Shown: piece by piece, positions 11,592-23,600 of the stretch
Layout of the letters: every line of letters starts with the position of its first letter
Numbering within the stretch: the first letter of the stretch is position 1
NCBI GenBank assembly: GCA_033439295.1
Contig: JAVTLE010000008.1
Span: forward strand, 1,364,001 to 1,428,000
Source of the DNA: Deuterostichococcus epilithicus
Taxonomy: Eukaryota > Chlorophyta > Trebouxiophyceae > Prasiolales > Stichococcaceae
Direction: 5' to 3'
DNA: 64,000 nucleotides
Translations under genes and position numbers: made by a program
Notes under the pieces: model-generated
The model's input: the letters and a program-made list of their open reading frames with translations, nothing else
The model's database searches: none
What the model was told of the DNA's origin: nothing

Positions 11592-12815
11592 TCAGAGCTC
11601 GCCACAGCATGATATGGAGACAGGTACCCTTGGCTGGCCATCCGCGGATGCGGCTTCCTCGTCTGCACTATCGAGCAGGCTGCTTCAGCGAACCTGGCAA
11701 CATACCATGCTGAGCCTGGAGCACTTCTTGCGCAGCTCAAGCCCCATGCGAAGCCTTCATCACATGCTGGACCCGCACCAATGCGCTTCAAGATGTCGCC
11801 GCCCGCAACAACTCGGCCCAGGACGACGTGCTTGCCGTCGCACTGCGGCGCAGGCGCCAGCGCGAAGAAGAATTGGGATGTGTTGCTGTTCTTTCCTGAA
11901 TTGGCCATGCTGACCACCTGCACACGAAACGCATGGCTGGCCGGCTCGGAAGGCTGCCACTAAGTGCGCCAGAGCGGCCATAGGCTCGTATGAACAGGAC
12001 ACACTCAGCAGCGACAGCGTCAATTGACCGCCTGCTCACCCCAGCTGCATCGTGCTTCAGCTTCAGCGCTGGCTTCTCGTCGTTGAACGTCCCACCGAAG
12101 ATGCTGTCGCCGCCGCTCCCGTCGCCCTTCACGACATCTCCGCCCTGGCACACAAACCCCTTCACAATGCGGTGGAAGGGCACGCCCTGGTAGTGCAGCG
12201 GCTTCCCGCTCTTCTTGCCTTTCCCGCGCTCGCCGGTGCACAAGCACCGAAAATTCTCTGCGGCCTTGGGCGCCTGCGTTGGCAGGTAACGAGTGCGTCG
12301 ACAGCCGCGCCTGCGCACCAGACGATGCCATAGGCAGTGCACAATGCATGTTTCGAACCTAGCTGTATTGTCTGCTTGTTAGAGCCTCGGCACTGATCCT
12401 GAGCATGTTCAGATGGATTTCAGAACAGAACCATCCTACCTCTGTGCCCAGCTCAATGACGATCCGTCCAGCGCACAGCAGCGGCGGCGCTATGAACAGT
12501 GGCTCCCCCTGCGACATCCCCATGTTGTTGAGTGAGCTCTGCTCAATCATTACGTCCAGTTGCGCATACTGCAGTTGGCTGCAGAGGCAGAACCACGGGA
12601 AGTCTTTGTCTCACCGCGTCCGGCAAGCGGCTGCTAAAGCTCTCTGCAAGCAGCTCGCGGCCCTCGTCGTCGAGGCCGTCAAGCGTGGTGTTTGCCAGCC
12701 CAAGCTTTGCACTATTTCGGTCAAAGAAGTCTCTGGTCATCTCAAAACGCTCTTGTGCCGCCTGGCTTGCTGCAGGTTCGCCGATGTCGATATCGATGAA
12801 CACGCGTTTGGCCAT
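11592..12815 (-). CDS. Cyclophilin-type peptidyl-prolyl cis-trans isomerase with N-terminal extension
   Basis: Catalyses proline cis-trans isomerisation during protein folding. Exons on the minus strand: 12615-12815, 12440-12568, 12040-12273, 11779-11917 and 11592-11662, giving 257 aa with all phases consistent. The first ~90 residues (start [12 protein letters not shown]) form a charged helical extension. The cyclophilin domain starts at GRIVIELG and runs through [40 protein letters not shown] and [11 protein letters not shown] to the C-terminal SISCCGEL. Catalytic Arg (FHRI), Phe and Gln (GFxCQGG) and His (DGKH) are present. The positions of human CypA Met61 and Trp121 are Val and (by my alignment) Gln. 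No signal peptide or KDEL is visible, so it is probably cytosolic or nuclear. It shares a 314-bp divergent promoter with XPF. Confidence 0.92.
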
Positions 12816-13129
12816 GTGCAGAACGAAGAGAGCCCTTGAAACGATCTTCCTACGCTGCTACTGGACAGGTGTTGTCGTCACTAGTACAATACATGGTTTC
12901 ACAAGATGCATGGTTTTGATCACGAAACATGACCGTGCTGTGCATGTTATGCTCAGAGCAACCACTCCAGCCAGCATCTCTGAAAACCGCGCAGGCAGTC
13001 GTTCCCAGACCTCGCACGCCTGCTGAGGTCACGCGCCGACAGTGCTCAAGTTCAAGACATGGTTCATTCGGGACAGTTTGTGTCGAAACACTTACCAGTG
13101 GCCTGCAGCGTTGGCCAGTGAGCTGTGCC
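12816..13129. promoter_or_regulatory. Divergent promoter region, cyclophilin (-) and XPF (+)
   Basis: Only 314 bp separate the two start codons, so both promoters and 5' UTRs must share it unless upstream non-coding exons exist. No TATA box was confidently recognised. Confidence 0.5.
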
Positions 13130-16100
13130 ATGCTTGACGAGGAAAGCCAACGGGACGCTGTGATGGCTCCGCTGCTCCCTTTCCAGCGACAGATGGTGGC
13201 TGAGCTGCTGGACGACGATGGGCTATGCGTCATGTCCGCCGGCCTGGGGTGGCAGAAGGTGGCCATTTGGCTGCATGTATAGCAGCAGCTCGTGCTGGCT
13301 CTTCAAGATGAGAATGTGGTGCTGAGACACCGTACCTGGAGATCGACCAGCGCCAGGTGCAGCGAGCGTGAGCACATCCCATTTGCGCACAGGTGGTGGC
13401 GGTGATGCTGCAGCTGCAGATTAGGCGGCTGCAGGAGCCAGGGGAGAGCGGTATTGTGCTGGTGCTCGGCTGCAACGACTGGCAGCGCGATATGCTGCAC
13501 GATGAGCTGCGGCGCCTCGTCCCGCAGCTGGTGCATGTCGGCGCTGACGGCACAGGCAGCCCTGGACAGGCAGCGACCCGTGCCGGCCGGGCGGACAGCG
13601 GGCGCGCCGGCAGCGGTGGCGGCAGCTTGGCAGCGTCTCTGGCGTCGGCAGCGGCTGCACCAGCCACCGAGGGCGGCGCCTCCGCCGCAGAGGAGCCAGC
13701 GGCGGGGGCAGCTGCAGCGGCCCAAGTGGATGCCGGGGGGGCCGCCTTGCCAGCAGACGTGGCGGCAGCAGGCGGCACCGCGCTGCAGGGAGGCCACGGG
13801 CGCACTAGAAGCGGCATCGCGCCGGAGCTGCCCGTGGAGATCAGCAACGAGATCTCGGCGCAGGAGCGAGCAGAGCTGTACCGCACCAAGTGAGTACCAT
13901 CTCGCGTGCAGGATCATACAGTCACTCACACATCTCTAGCATATGTTTTCCAGCTCATTGACAGGCCTGCAGCCAGCTGGTGCAGAGACTGTGCGTCATG
14001 CTTGGGTTCACGTGTCCGTGCACCCATTCCAATCCGTGAATCTGTCACACAAGACACGGCATGATGTCGGATGCGGGTTGCACCCCTCTGACCGGCGCGC
14101 CTCTCGCTGACAGGGCGTGCGCCTTCGTCACCACCCGCATCCTGGTGGTGGACATGCTGTCGGGGCGGCTCCCCGGGCGCTGGGTGGCCGGTGTCCTCGT
14201 GCTCAACGCGCACCGCGTGACAGACACCTCGGGCGACGGCTTCGCTGTGCGGCTGCTGCGCGCCGCCAACGCCGCCGGCTTCGTGCGCGCGTTTTCGGAC
14301 CAGCCCACCAGCTTCGCCGGCTTCAACAAGGTTCGCCACTGTGTCGGTTTCTTGTTTTGGTGTGCGATGTGGTCGCAGGGCTCCCAAGGTACCGTTGCTG
14401 AGGTACCAACGCTGAAGGCTGCACTCTCCGCCCTCTGCAGGGCAGCAAGATGGGCCATCTCACAGCCGGCTGTTGTCTTCGCTTGCAGGTGGAGAAGGTG
14501 ATGAAGGCGCTGTACGTGCGCAAGCTGTTCCTGTGGCCGCGGTTCCAGGCGACTGTCAAGGAGGCCCTGGAGGACCGCCCCGAGAAGCCTGCCGACGTGC
14601 GCTTCCCATGCCACCTGTGTCACCAGCATCAAAACAGCAACGGCGGCTGCGCCTCAGCGCGCACTCCTGTCGCCGCGTGTGCACCCGTCGCTTTCACTCA
14701 CTGCTTTGCACTTGCCATCCAAAGCACGAGCATCTGGAACACCGGCAGACCATCGCATGAATACCGTCTTTTCCGCAGCTGGTGGAGGTGGCGCTGCCGA
14801 TGAGCGAGGCGATGACGGCGATCTACGCCGCGATCGGGGAGCTCATGGCGGGCTGCATCAAGGAGCTGCGCGGAAGCAACAAGATCGACGCCAGCCAGCT
14901 GACGCTGGAGGCCGGCCTGTTCCGCGCGTTCGACGACATCGTGCGTCGCCAGCTGGATGCCGTGTGGCACACCGTCAGCTTCCGCACCAAGCAGGTGCGC
15001 GTCTCCTCCACCACTTGAGCCGCTTGCTTGTTTGCGCTTCACGAACTCGTAGTCAAACAGCGCGCACGTACTGCCGTGCATGACGCTCAATAGTTCTGTG
15101 TCGAGGCATGGTGATGGTTGTTGGAGGGGGTGCTCGGCCTGCATGCACGCATCGCTGGCCTGAGCATTCGAGGCATCAGGCGCAGCACTGACCCACTCAA
15201 AGCAGTCCCTCCGAGTTCACGCCAGGACTGATGGCATTCCTCCCTGCCCCGACTGAACCCTAGACCCTGGCCCCTGAACCCTGAACCCTGAACCGGCACA
15301 GGTGGTGACGGACCTGGGGGTGCTGCGGGAGCTGGCGGAGGGGCTGCTGCGCTACGACGCCGTCACCTTCCTGCAGCTGCTGGACACGCTGCGGCTGTCA
15401 GAGGGCCGCGCTGCCGTGTGGCTGCTGCACTCCGCCGCGCACACCGTCTTCGACTACGTGCGGCCTCTCCTTGTCACAACTGCAGATTCGGCTGCTCACG
15501 CTGCCTGCTCATGGAGGAACTTGTGCAGCCAGACTGATCCTGCTACAAGGATGCGGGCTGTTGGGCGCCTTTGATACTTGCTCGGAGCGTCCTGTTCGTT
15601 GTGAGTCCTGGCAACTGTCCTCCCTCAAAGACTCCTTCAATGGAACAGCTGTGCAGCCGGAGTGACGCCTGACCCCCCCTCCCTTTTGCAGGCCAAGCGG
15701 CGGGTGTTCCTGGTGCAGCGAAGCAGCAGCGGCGGCAGAGCCGGCAGCAAGCGCGCCCGAGACAGTGTGGAGGAACCCGCATCGTCACCGGCAGGTGCCC
15801 TTCGCATCACTGCTCCATGCTTCCGACCTACTTCCGGGATGGACTCGCCTGTAGCCACGTGCTCAGAGCATGTTCTGCAGAGCCGCGGGCTTTGTGTCAG
15901 GCTCTCGTTGCTCGCCCAGCGGCTCTGCAACTGGTCGTCCAGCGATCTCATCGGCGGTCCAGCCAGCATGGCGCAACGATTCAAAACGCATTGAGGCCTA
16001 ACGGCATGATCACCCGCAGCGCCGGAGGTGGTTCCGGTACTGGAGGAGCTGCCAAAGTGGGGCCTGCTGACGGACATGATGACGGAGGTGGCCGCCGAGC

Positions 16101-19100
16101 GGGACCGGCTGGCGGCATCCGATGCCGAGGCCGATCGCGCGGCCGCCGCCGCGCCCGTGCTCATCGTTGCGCGGGAGGTGCACACCTGCGCGCAGCTGGC
16201 AAAGGTGCGAGCTCCTGGGCAGATGCGGCGATGTGTGTTGCGCCTGGTGCAGACTTCCGAAGTGCCTCGACCATCCAGGCACGACACCATGCCAATTCGC
16301 CGTTTTAGTGCGCATGCTGTTTCAGCACCCTTGAGACGCGTTGAGCGGCATGCTGGCAGCGGTCATGCCTCCGGCTGCCGTGGAACGCTGCTGCAGGTGG
16401 CAGACAGCCTCCTGAACCAGTAACCTTCTGCGTTGCCTCCCTGTACTTCCCGACATGTCCGGCTCCTGACACGTTGGGTTTGGCTGCGCAGGTGCTGCGG
16501 CCGGGCGGGGCGCAGCGCCTCATGCAGCAGCTGTACGAGGAATACCTCATCGTGCGGCTGCAGAACCGCAAGCCCGGCAGCGGCGGGGGGGGCCGCGGCC
16601 GCGGTGGCAATGGCTACCGCGGCGGCGGCCGCGGCTACGGTCGCCAGTCTGGCGGCAGGTGAGCAGGGCGGTGCTGCTCTGCATGAGCATCCCAGCGGTG
16701 ACTGCAGCAGGGGTCCGGCACATGCACGAGCACCGTGGCGGGTGAGGGATGACCGATCGGGGAGGGCTCGACCTTCGATGCCACACGCACTGCGAATCAA
16801 TGCAGGGCCAGCGGCGGCGGCGGCGGCGGCGGCGGCGCCGTGCTGGCGGGCGGCGGCGGCAAAGGCGAGGAGGAGGCCCTGCTGCGAGAGGCACGCTCCC
16901 TGGCGGCCGCGCGGGACGGCGGCGGCGCCGAGAGGCCCGCCGCCAAGAAGGGCCGCAAGGCCAGGGAGGCCGGCGGCGCCGAGTCGCCGCCGCCTGCCGG
17001 CCGGCCAGACCCCGAGGGTGCGCGCCCGCAGCTGCAGGCGCAGAGGCAGCTCGACCCCTCGAAGTCGCTGCAAGTCTGTGCCTGGTGTCCCGGTTCGGAT
17101 GTTGGGCACGCACAGGAGGCCATGCCCGTGTGCACCACGTGCACTGTCCAGTCCTGCCAGCAGCGGATCTGGACGTCCTCGGCAGCCTGCTGCCCGGCTA
17201 GGTCTCGCTGCGTCGCCCTGCTGTGTGGCTGCAAAAGGGAGCCTTTGCTCCAAAACCCTGCAGCACTGGCTGACGCACCCTGCAGGGCAGCAGGAGGCGG
17301 TGGACGAGGACTTCGGGCCTCTGCTGCGCGGCGTGCGCTTCGCAGCGCTGGACAGTCACCAGGAGGGCGTGCTGTGGGCGGCGCGCCCCGCCTTCGTCGT
17401 CATGTACGACCCCGACGTCGCCTTCATCCGCCAACTGGAGGCGCGCCCCTGTGCCTCGTTCTCCAAGGGTCCTTTCGAGATACCTGGCCCCCCGCCGCGT
17501 CAGGCAAAGGCGGAGGCGGCACTCGCGGCAAGGGCGGCGTCGGGCATTTGCGGCGTCCCGCATCAGTCGCGATGCGCAGGGGCCAGCTTCCTGCTGAGCC
17601 CTCGGGCTCCACGGCGACTCCTCTTGTTTGCAATCAACAGCCGGGTCCTCAAACCTCAATCTTCAACCCTTCCGCCCGTATGCCAGTAGATGTACACGAA
17701 ATTAAGATTCTCGCATTTGAGACCCGTCCCTAAAACGAATCCGTAAGGTCTGGTTGCGGCAGGTGTACAAAGCGGAGTGCGGCGGCGACCCTCTGCGGGT
17801 GTACCACCTGCGCTATGACGACAGCGCGGAGACGGACCAGTTTTCGGCGGGCCTGGCGCGCGAGCGCCGCGCTTTGGAGTCCCTCATCGCCGACAAGGCG
17901 CACATGGTGCTGCCCGCGAGTCAGGACCCCACACAGGTGCGCTCAGCGCTTGTCAGCGGCGCACCGCGTGCCTGAACGCGTGTCTGAGCACGCCGTGCAG
18001 GCTGCCGCGCATGTCTGCATGCACAGAAGGCCACGTGTTCATCGCCGCTGCTGCGTGCGTGAGACTCGAAGCGAGGGTCAGGCTGCGCACAGCCCCTGCC
18101 TCTGCACGAAAGGCGTTCCATCCGGCGCCGGCCCGCAGCGTCGCCGATGGTGTGCGCCTCGCTTTCACCTTCGCCTTTTCACATCAACCTTTCCTTCGTC
18201 TCGGCAGCCACCTTGCACCCATGTCTGCGCCGCGCAGAAGCTGCTGGGAACGGAGGCGCCCATGGCGGCGCTGCCGGCGGGCATGGGCGGCGTGGAGGCC
18301 GGCAACGCGGTGACGCGCCGCGGCGGCGNCGCGCGCCAAGCCGGCCGCCTGCCGCCGCGCCGCCTGGTGGTGGACGTCCGAGAGTTCATGAGCCACCTGC
18401 CGGCGGTGCTGCACCAGCAGGGCCTGGAGATCGTGCCGGTCACGCTGGAGGTGGGTTCCCAGCTGGAAACTGCATCGCACCATGTGCGAGGCGTGCTGTG
18501 CTAGACCGTCGAGATTTTGCGCTCAAAGCTTCTCTGCTGCACTGTGCTTCTGAGCCAGAAGCAGCAGGCGCATGCTACACATTCAAAATCTGTGACGAGG
18601 TTTCGAAGGCATGCGGAGAGGGAACAGGGAGAGGAACGCAGAGGAACGCCCTGCGGGTTTGATGGCTGCCCGGAAGACCCCTGATACAAGCATTGGCACT
18701 CGTTCTCTGCGAACCCCTAGAACGAGCATTGGCACTCGTTCTCTGCGAATTCCCTCACTGCCGCGCGCCCAGGTGGGCGACTACGTGCTGTCGCCGGAGA
18801 TGTGCGTGGAACGCAAGTCGATACCCGACCTGCGGCAGTCGCTGGCCTCCGGGCGGCTGTACCACCAGGCGGAGGCCATGAGCCTGCACTACCGCCTGCC
18901 CGTGCTGCTCATCGAGTTTGACCGGGACAAGGCCTTTGCGCTGCAGGTGCTGACCCCATCACTGCTCCGCCTGCACGAATGGTCGCAATGCACTCGAAGC
19001 TGGAGGTCCACCTGTCGCTGCTCCTGGATGCCGGCTGCAAATGCACCTGCGAGGCAGCGATTGGCTGCTTCGACTCAGTGCCGAGCCTGCGGCAAAGCGG

Positions 19101-20102
19101 CGACACATAAGTGGCGCTGCTCGGCTCGCCTCGGTAGACCAGCGGCAGGCACTGCGCGGCATCACTTTGATGCTCCTCTGAACTTGACTGACCGCACGCA
19201 GAGCCCGTCGGAGCTGGGCGACGACATCAGCGGCAGCAGCTTGGGCAGCCGACTGGCGCTGCTGGCGCTGCATTTCCCGCGCCTGCGCATCATCTGGTCT
19301 CGCAGCCTGCACGCGACCGCCGACATGTTCCGCGCCCTTAAGACCAATCAGGACGAGCCCGACCCCCTGGCAGCCGCTGCCATTGGTGCGCAAGGAGACA
19401 GTTTTGTTCTCGATTTGTCCTGGTCTATCTGTGCGCTCGTGGGGGTGCGGTCAGAGGCGCTCATCAGTCTCACCAATAACTGACGCGCGGGTCCCTCGGC
19501 TGCACGCGCGCAAGCCGCACCTCTGGGTTGTTGTTCGGTGGTGCTCATACAAGCTGTCGATTCTGAAAGTGTCGCCCATCTTGTCCTCACCAGCCGCCAC
19601 GTGAAGTCCTGCGTTGCGCCCATTCAGGCGTGCCAGTCAGCGCTGATGGCGTCACGCCGCTGGGCGGCATGGACGCCGTCGTCAACAAGTCCGCCGAGGA
19701 CGTGCTGCGCCGCCTGCCGGTGCGGAAACTGGCCTGCGGGCTTGTGCACAGGCCGGAGCCTGCCGGAGACGCTATTGCACCATCTTGACGCACTCCGGCG
19801 CAAACGACTGCCTCAGATTCGTGGTGGTCGCTGCACACGCAGCTCTTGCGGCCCTTCAGTATCACAGAGATACAAAGCATGCGCTCTCTGCTGGCGCTCA
19901 TGATCGTCTGAAGGCGCAGGTGATGCCGCTGCAGGGTGTGACAGATGGCAACTTCAGGCAGCTCATGGGCAGCGTGGATTGCCTGGCCGACCTTGCAGAG
20001 CTCAGTCAAAAGGAGCTGGCGCTGCTCATGGGCGGTGCGGCGTCTGCAAAGAAGCTCCACGACTGGTTGCATGCGCCGTGCCCGACGCTGACGGCGGCCT
20101 GA
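13130..20102 (+). CDS. XPF: XPF/RAD1-type structure-specific DNA repair endonuclease
   Basis: Catalytic subunit of the XPF-ERCC1 nuclease, which cuts 5' of lesions in nucleotide excision repair and acts in crosslink repair and recombination. Seventeen exons: 13130-13258, 13393-13889, 14114-14330, 14489-14596, 14779-14994, 15302-15457, 15692-15794, 16020-16204, 16492-16658, 16806-17017, 17286-17440, 17763-17936, 18238-18450, 18773-18946, 19202-19385, 19628-19719 and 19920-20102, giving 1054 aa with every junction in phase. Domains: degenerate SF2 helicase-like region (LLPFQRQMVAELL start, WVAGVLVLNAHR, REVHTCAQL), ERCC4 nuclease (VVDVREF, GDYVLSPEMC, ERKSIPDL with the ERKx3D active site) at about residues 770-930, and tandem helix-hairpin-helix (LPVMPLQGVTDGNF) at the C terminus for ERCC1 pairing. 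The intron after 17440 appears to use a GC donor. One ambiguous base lies at 18329. Longer than human XPF because of Ala/Gly-rich inserts. Confidence 0.95.
15254..15294. repeat. Degenerate telomere-like CCCTGAA/CCCTAGA repeats inside an XPF intron
   Basis: The 3' end of the intron before exon 15302 holds three consecutive CCCTGAA units (15273-15293) preceded by CCCTAGA- and CCCTGGC-like units. The plant and Chlorella telomere unit is CCCTAAA, so each unit differs by one or two bases. Confidence 0.6.
18329..18329. other. Ambiguous base (N) in XPF exon 13
   Basis: A single N inside a GGC/GCG-rich stretch of the exon 18238-18450. It leaves one residue undetermined but does not disturb the frame. 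Confidence 0.99.
18689..18749. repeat. Perfect 25-nt direct repeat in an XPF intron
   Basis: The same 25 nt (AGCATTGGCACTCGTTCTCT followed by GCGAA) occurs at 18689-18713 and again at 18725-18749, separated by 11 nt, just upstream of the acceptor for the exon encoding the nuclease motif. Confidence 0.95.
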
Positions 20103-20694
20103 CATGGCATCTGAACAGCAGCTGGAAGAGTCCTTTTTCCAGGGCCACGTTGGTTATTGAGCTTGCATGTCGCATTGCACTGCTGCTATTAGTGGCAACA
20201 ATTACAAGTCGAATGAGGACTGGACGGGTGATATCATGTCAGCACACAGCTCCCCAATGGACCAACACCGTGTGCTTACGGCTGCATCAAACTACAGAAG
20301 TTCGAGTCGTCAATAAGCGAGCTCAGATCTAATCAGTTCGGTGAGGCTCAGCAGCCCTATTGCCAGAGACTCACAGGCCGGCAGTCACCTTCAACGCCCA
20401 GAGGACCAAGCTACCTAAGCAAGTTCCAAGGTCTGCGGCGCCATTGCAGGCGCAGCCAGTACAGTGATCACTGCCACTCCGCAACGAGGTGTTACAGGCC
20501 GCCGGCGCCCTGCGCCTGGAGCAGTGGCCCCATGCGAGTGCTGAACAGCTTTGACAGCGTCACCTGCAAGCCGGCAGAGACGTGCAGCGTCAGTGCACGA
20601 TATGAAATCTTGCATAGGCAATTAACGAATGTCCACTCTTAAAACTTGCCGTCGACATGTAACGAGGTGGTGCAGAACGACCGCATTGCTGCTT
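20103..20694. other. Convergent intergenic region, XPF (+) and BIG ARF-GEF (-)
   Basis: About 590 bp holding the two 3' UTRs. TTACA at 20492-20496 (TGTAA on the minus strand, about 200 nt past the BIG stop) is a possible polyadenylation signal for the ARF-GEF. No coding segment was recognised. Confidence 0.55.
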
Positions 20695-23600
20695 TCAGCA
20701 GCGCCACCTCCTCACCTGGACCTCTGGCGGCGCATGTTCGCACCCAATCAGCTCCGTCAGCAGCGGGAAGAACTCCTGCAAGCATTTCAGACATCCTGTC
20801 GGATGACAGAGCCTGCCGATACAGCAGCGGCACGAAGCTGACAGGCGGCAAGGGTTCCAGGATGCGCGGCTGCCGTCCGCAGCGTCAGAAGAGGCCTGGC
20901 TCGGCAGGGTGCCACATGCAAGGCGGGCTGCGTGCGTCACCACCGTCAGGCTGGCACTCCTCGGAAGGCCGCTGCGCCCGGCACGTTCCATCAAGGCAAG
21001 CAGAGTAAACCCCTAGTCGAGCGCACCGCAAGGTGGATGCGGAAGGCGTCGTCCGAGAAGGTGTTGAGGGCGCGCAGCGTGGCCACCACCAGCGGCGCCA
21101 GCGCCCTGAACTCCTCCCTGTTGCTGGCCAGCTGCAGCGGCACGCCTGCGGAGCGAGGCAGGACGGGTCAAGCATTGTGGGCTGTGCTTCTGGAGGAGAC
21201 GCCAGGTGCTCGTTGGTACAAGCTGCCCAGCACCTCCCGCAGTGGTGCGCCGACTGCTGCGCTGCGGGTGTCTGTCAGCCGAGCAGGCCGCGGAGAAGCA
21301 CACCACAGCGGCACAGCTCAGCTGCAGTCTGTGGCAGTCCTGCGCGCATGTCGTAAGCAGGCGCTCACCGTTGGCGTCTGCGAAGGTGGGCGCAGGCTCC
21401 GGGCCGTCGTCAGGCTTGACATGCTGGAAGCGAGTCAGGTTGGCGGTGCACAGCCGAACCAGCCGAGCTTCTGCGTCCGCCGCCTGATGCAAGCCGCACA
21501 TGACTCAGCCCCAGCAGTGGCCCTTCGGACTGACTTATCTCAGCGGAACGAAGCCAGGCAAGTGCATTGGAGAGCAAAGCGAATCCGCAGGTGAGGTGGC
21601 CAGGGCAAAACAAATGCAGCGTTGGGGGACCGCCGACACCGCGCCATCAGTGGGCAGCGCGACTGCTCATTGCAGGCGCCCTGCAACAGGGGGCACACGC
21701 AGAGACGCGCGCCTGGGCGTTGGCCAGCGGCGGCTGCGCCGTCTGCACGTGCAGCAGCATGGACAGGTAGGCATGGCTGGCCTCCGACTCCAGGCGCAGA
21801 AGCGGCGGGTCGCCCAACGCGCGCTCCTCTGGCACCTGCTCCGTTGTGACAGGATTGTCAACCAGCCGAAGAATTGCAGAAAGTTGTAGGGTTTGGGGTT
21901 GGCGTCATCATTACGCTGCGTCGCGGCGAGGTGCCACCCCTGGCCGAGGCCGCAAGAAGCCGGCGGGACAGCCACAACGGTCGCAGCAGCAGCCGCGCAG
22001 GAGGAGCAGCACTGCTGCGCGGCGCGCAGCGGCTTGGCGTCGTCGAAGAGGCGCGCGTTTAGAGCTCAAAGGGGCGCTGCACAGCACGGCCGTCAGGGGG
22101 ACAGGCGCAAGAGACGCAGCGGCTGCGTGGGGAGTTGGCGGCGCAGTGTGCCGCGCCATTCCATGCGGTCGTCAGCCCGGGGGCAGGCTTGGCAACATTC
22201 TACATGTTTCGACACGTTAGGCACCCCTGGCAGGCTTCACGGAGGGCCGGCAAACACAAGAGGCACTGCCACAGCGGGATGGCGATGCCTCGCCTGGTCG
22301 TCGGCCTGCGCAAAGGCGAGCGCGCGGCGGAGGCCCATGTCATCGTCGATGCGCTGCGCGTGCGCAGACAGCGCCTCCAGCGTGTCCAGCATCTCCGTCA
22401 GCGCGCGCGCTGGCATGCGGCCGGCGTGCACCGTGTGCACCTCCCCACACGCCTGCACCAGCAGCAGCTGCACCGCCGCCCGCACCCGCACCTGCGCAAC
22501 GGTGTCAACATGATTGACACTCATTTTCTTTTAAGTGCCCTGCAGCGGCCGGTAAGAAGGACTGCCGCTGCGATTGCCCCTTAGCTGGGATGCTGAGAGA
22601 CTGCAGCCGCTTCTCGAGCACCGTGGAGCTTCGAGCAGCACGTTTGAGCGCGCACAAGGTTGGCTCCCGGATCAGCCAGCTCACCCTGGTCGTTGCATAT
22701 GCTATTCCCGATCTCGTCATCATGTTGCTGGCAACGCGGCGCAGGCTCAGGAACCTGGTGTCAACAGGTCGCGACTCACCAGGCCCAGGCGGCGGGCGCC
22801 GGAGCCCGTGGCCAGGGACGGCTGCCGCTGCTCCGCGTCGTCGCCCGTCTCCGAGCCGCCCGTGTCCGCCGATGCGCGGCCGCCGCCTGACACCAGCTCC
22901 TCCACCTGCACATCAGAGCGTGCCGATGACGTCAGCAATCCGGTGTAGAGTCCTGCAACAAGATATCCTCCAGCAGAGGCCGCAATGCCCTGCGCCTCCG
23001 TGCGTGCTCGCCGCAGCCTTCGGAGGGTTTGCGTGGGTGCCCGGTCTGGTGCACCCTGCAGCGGCACAGGTCAACGGGCAAGGATGGCTGTTTGGGGGGG
23101 CTGCACCCCGTGGCGATAAACCACTTTATTTGCACCAAAAACCATTAACATGTCTGCACAGGGAGCCCCCGCTGGCCGACCCAGCGGCAGGCGTGCGCGC
23201 CTCGGGGAGGGTGTCCAGCGCGGCTGCCGACAGCGTGTGCATGCACTGCGACCAGACGTCGTCGCTCATCTCGCCGCCGGCCGCGGTGATGAGCCTCGTG
23301 AGCGCCGCGACGCCCACCGCCGCCAGGCTCTGGTGCGGCCGCCTGGGGATGCAACACAACGACGGTTCGTGCGACTGCGAGCCATGGGAGGAACCAAAGC
23401 CGCGTGCAGCATCAAGAAGTTGCCCGGCCGCACAGGTCTGCAGGGTAGCGGCAGTGCACCACAGCGGCTGGAGGCAATCGAGCAACAGGTGTCCCCGAGG
23501 TTGCACAGCAGCTCAGAGATGCGGGACAGCAGCCATGCGCCACAGGCTCCAGAGTGCCTGAGAAGTGCCTGTTCCAGTGACAGGCACCCCCAAACTATTT

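Noticed and set aside
15254-15294. A true telomere or chromosome end
   Set aside because: The tract is about 40 bp, degenerate, and lies inside an intron of an intact gene.
16749-17201. Peptide DLDVLGSLLPG near 17170-17200 as an extra XPF exon
   Set aside because: It resembles a plausible continuation before GQQEAVDEDF, but it ends in TAG with no usable donor, and exon 16806-17017 already joins 17286 in phase.
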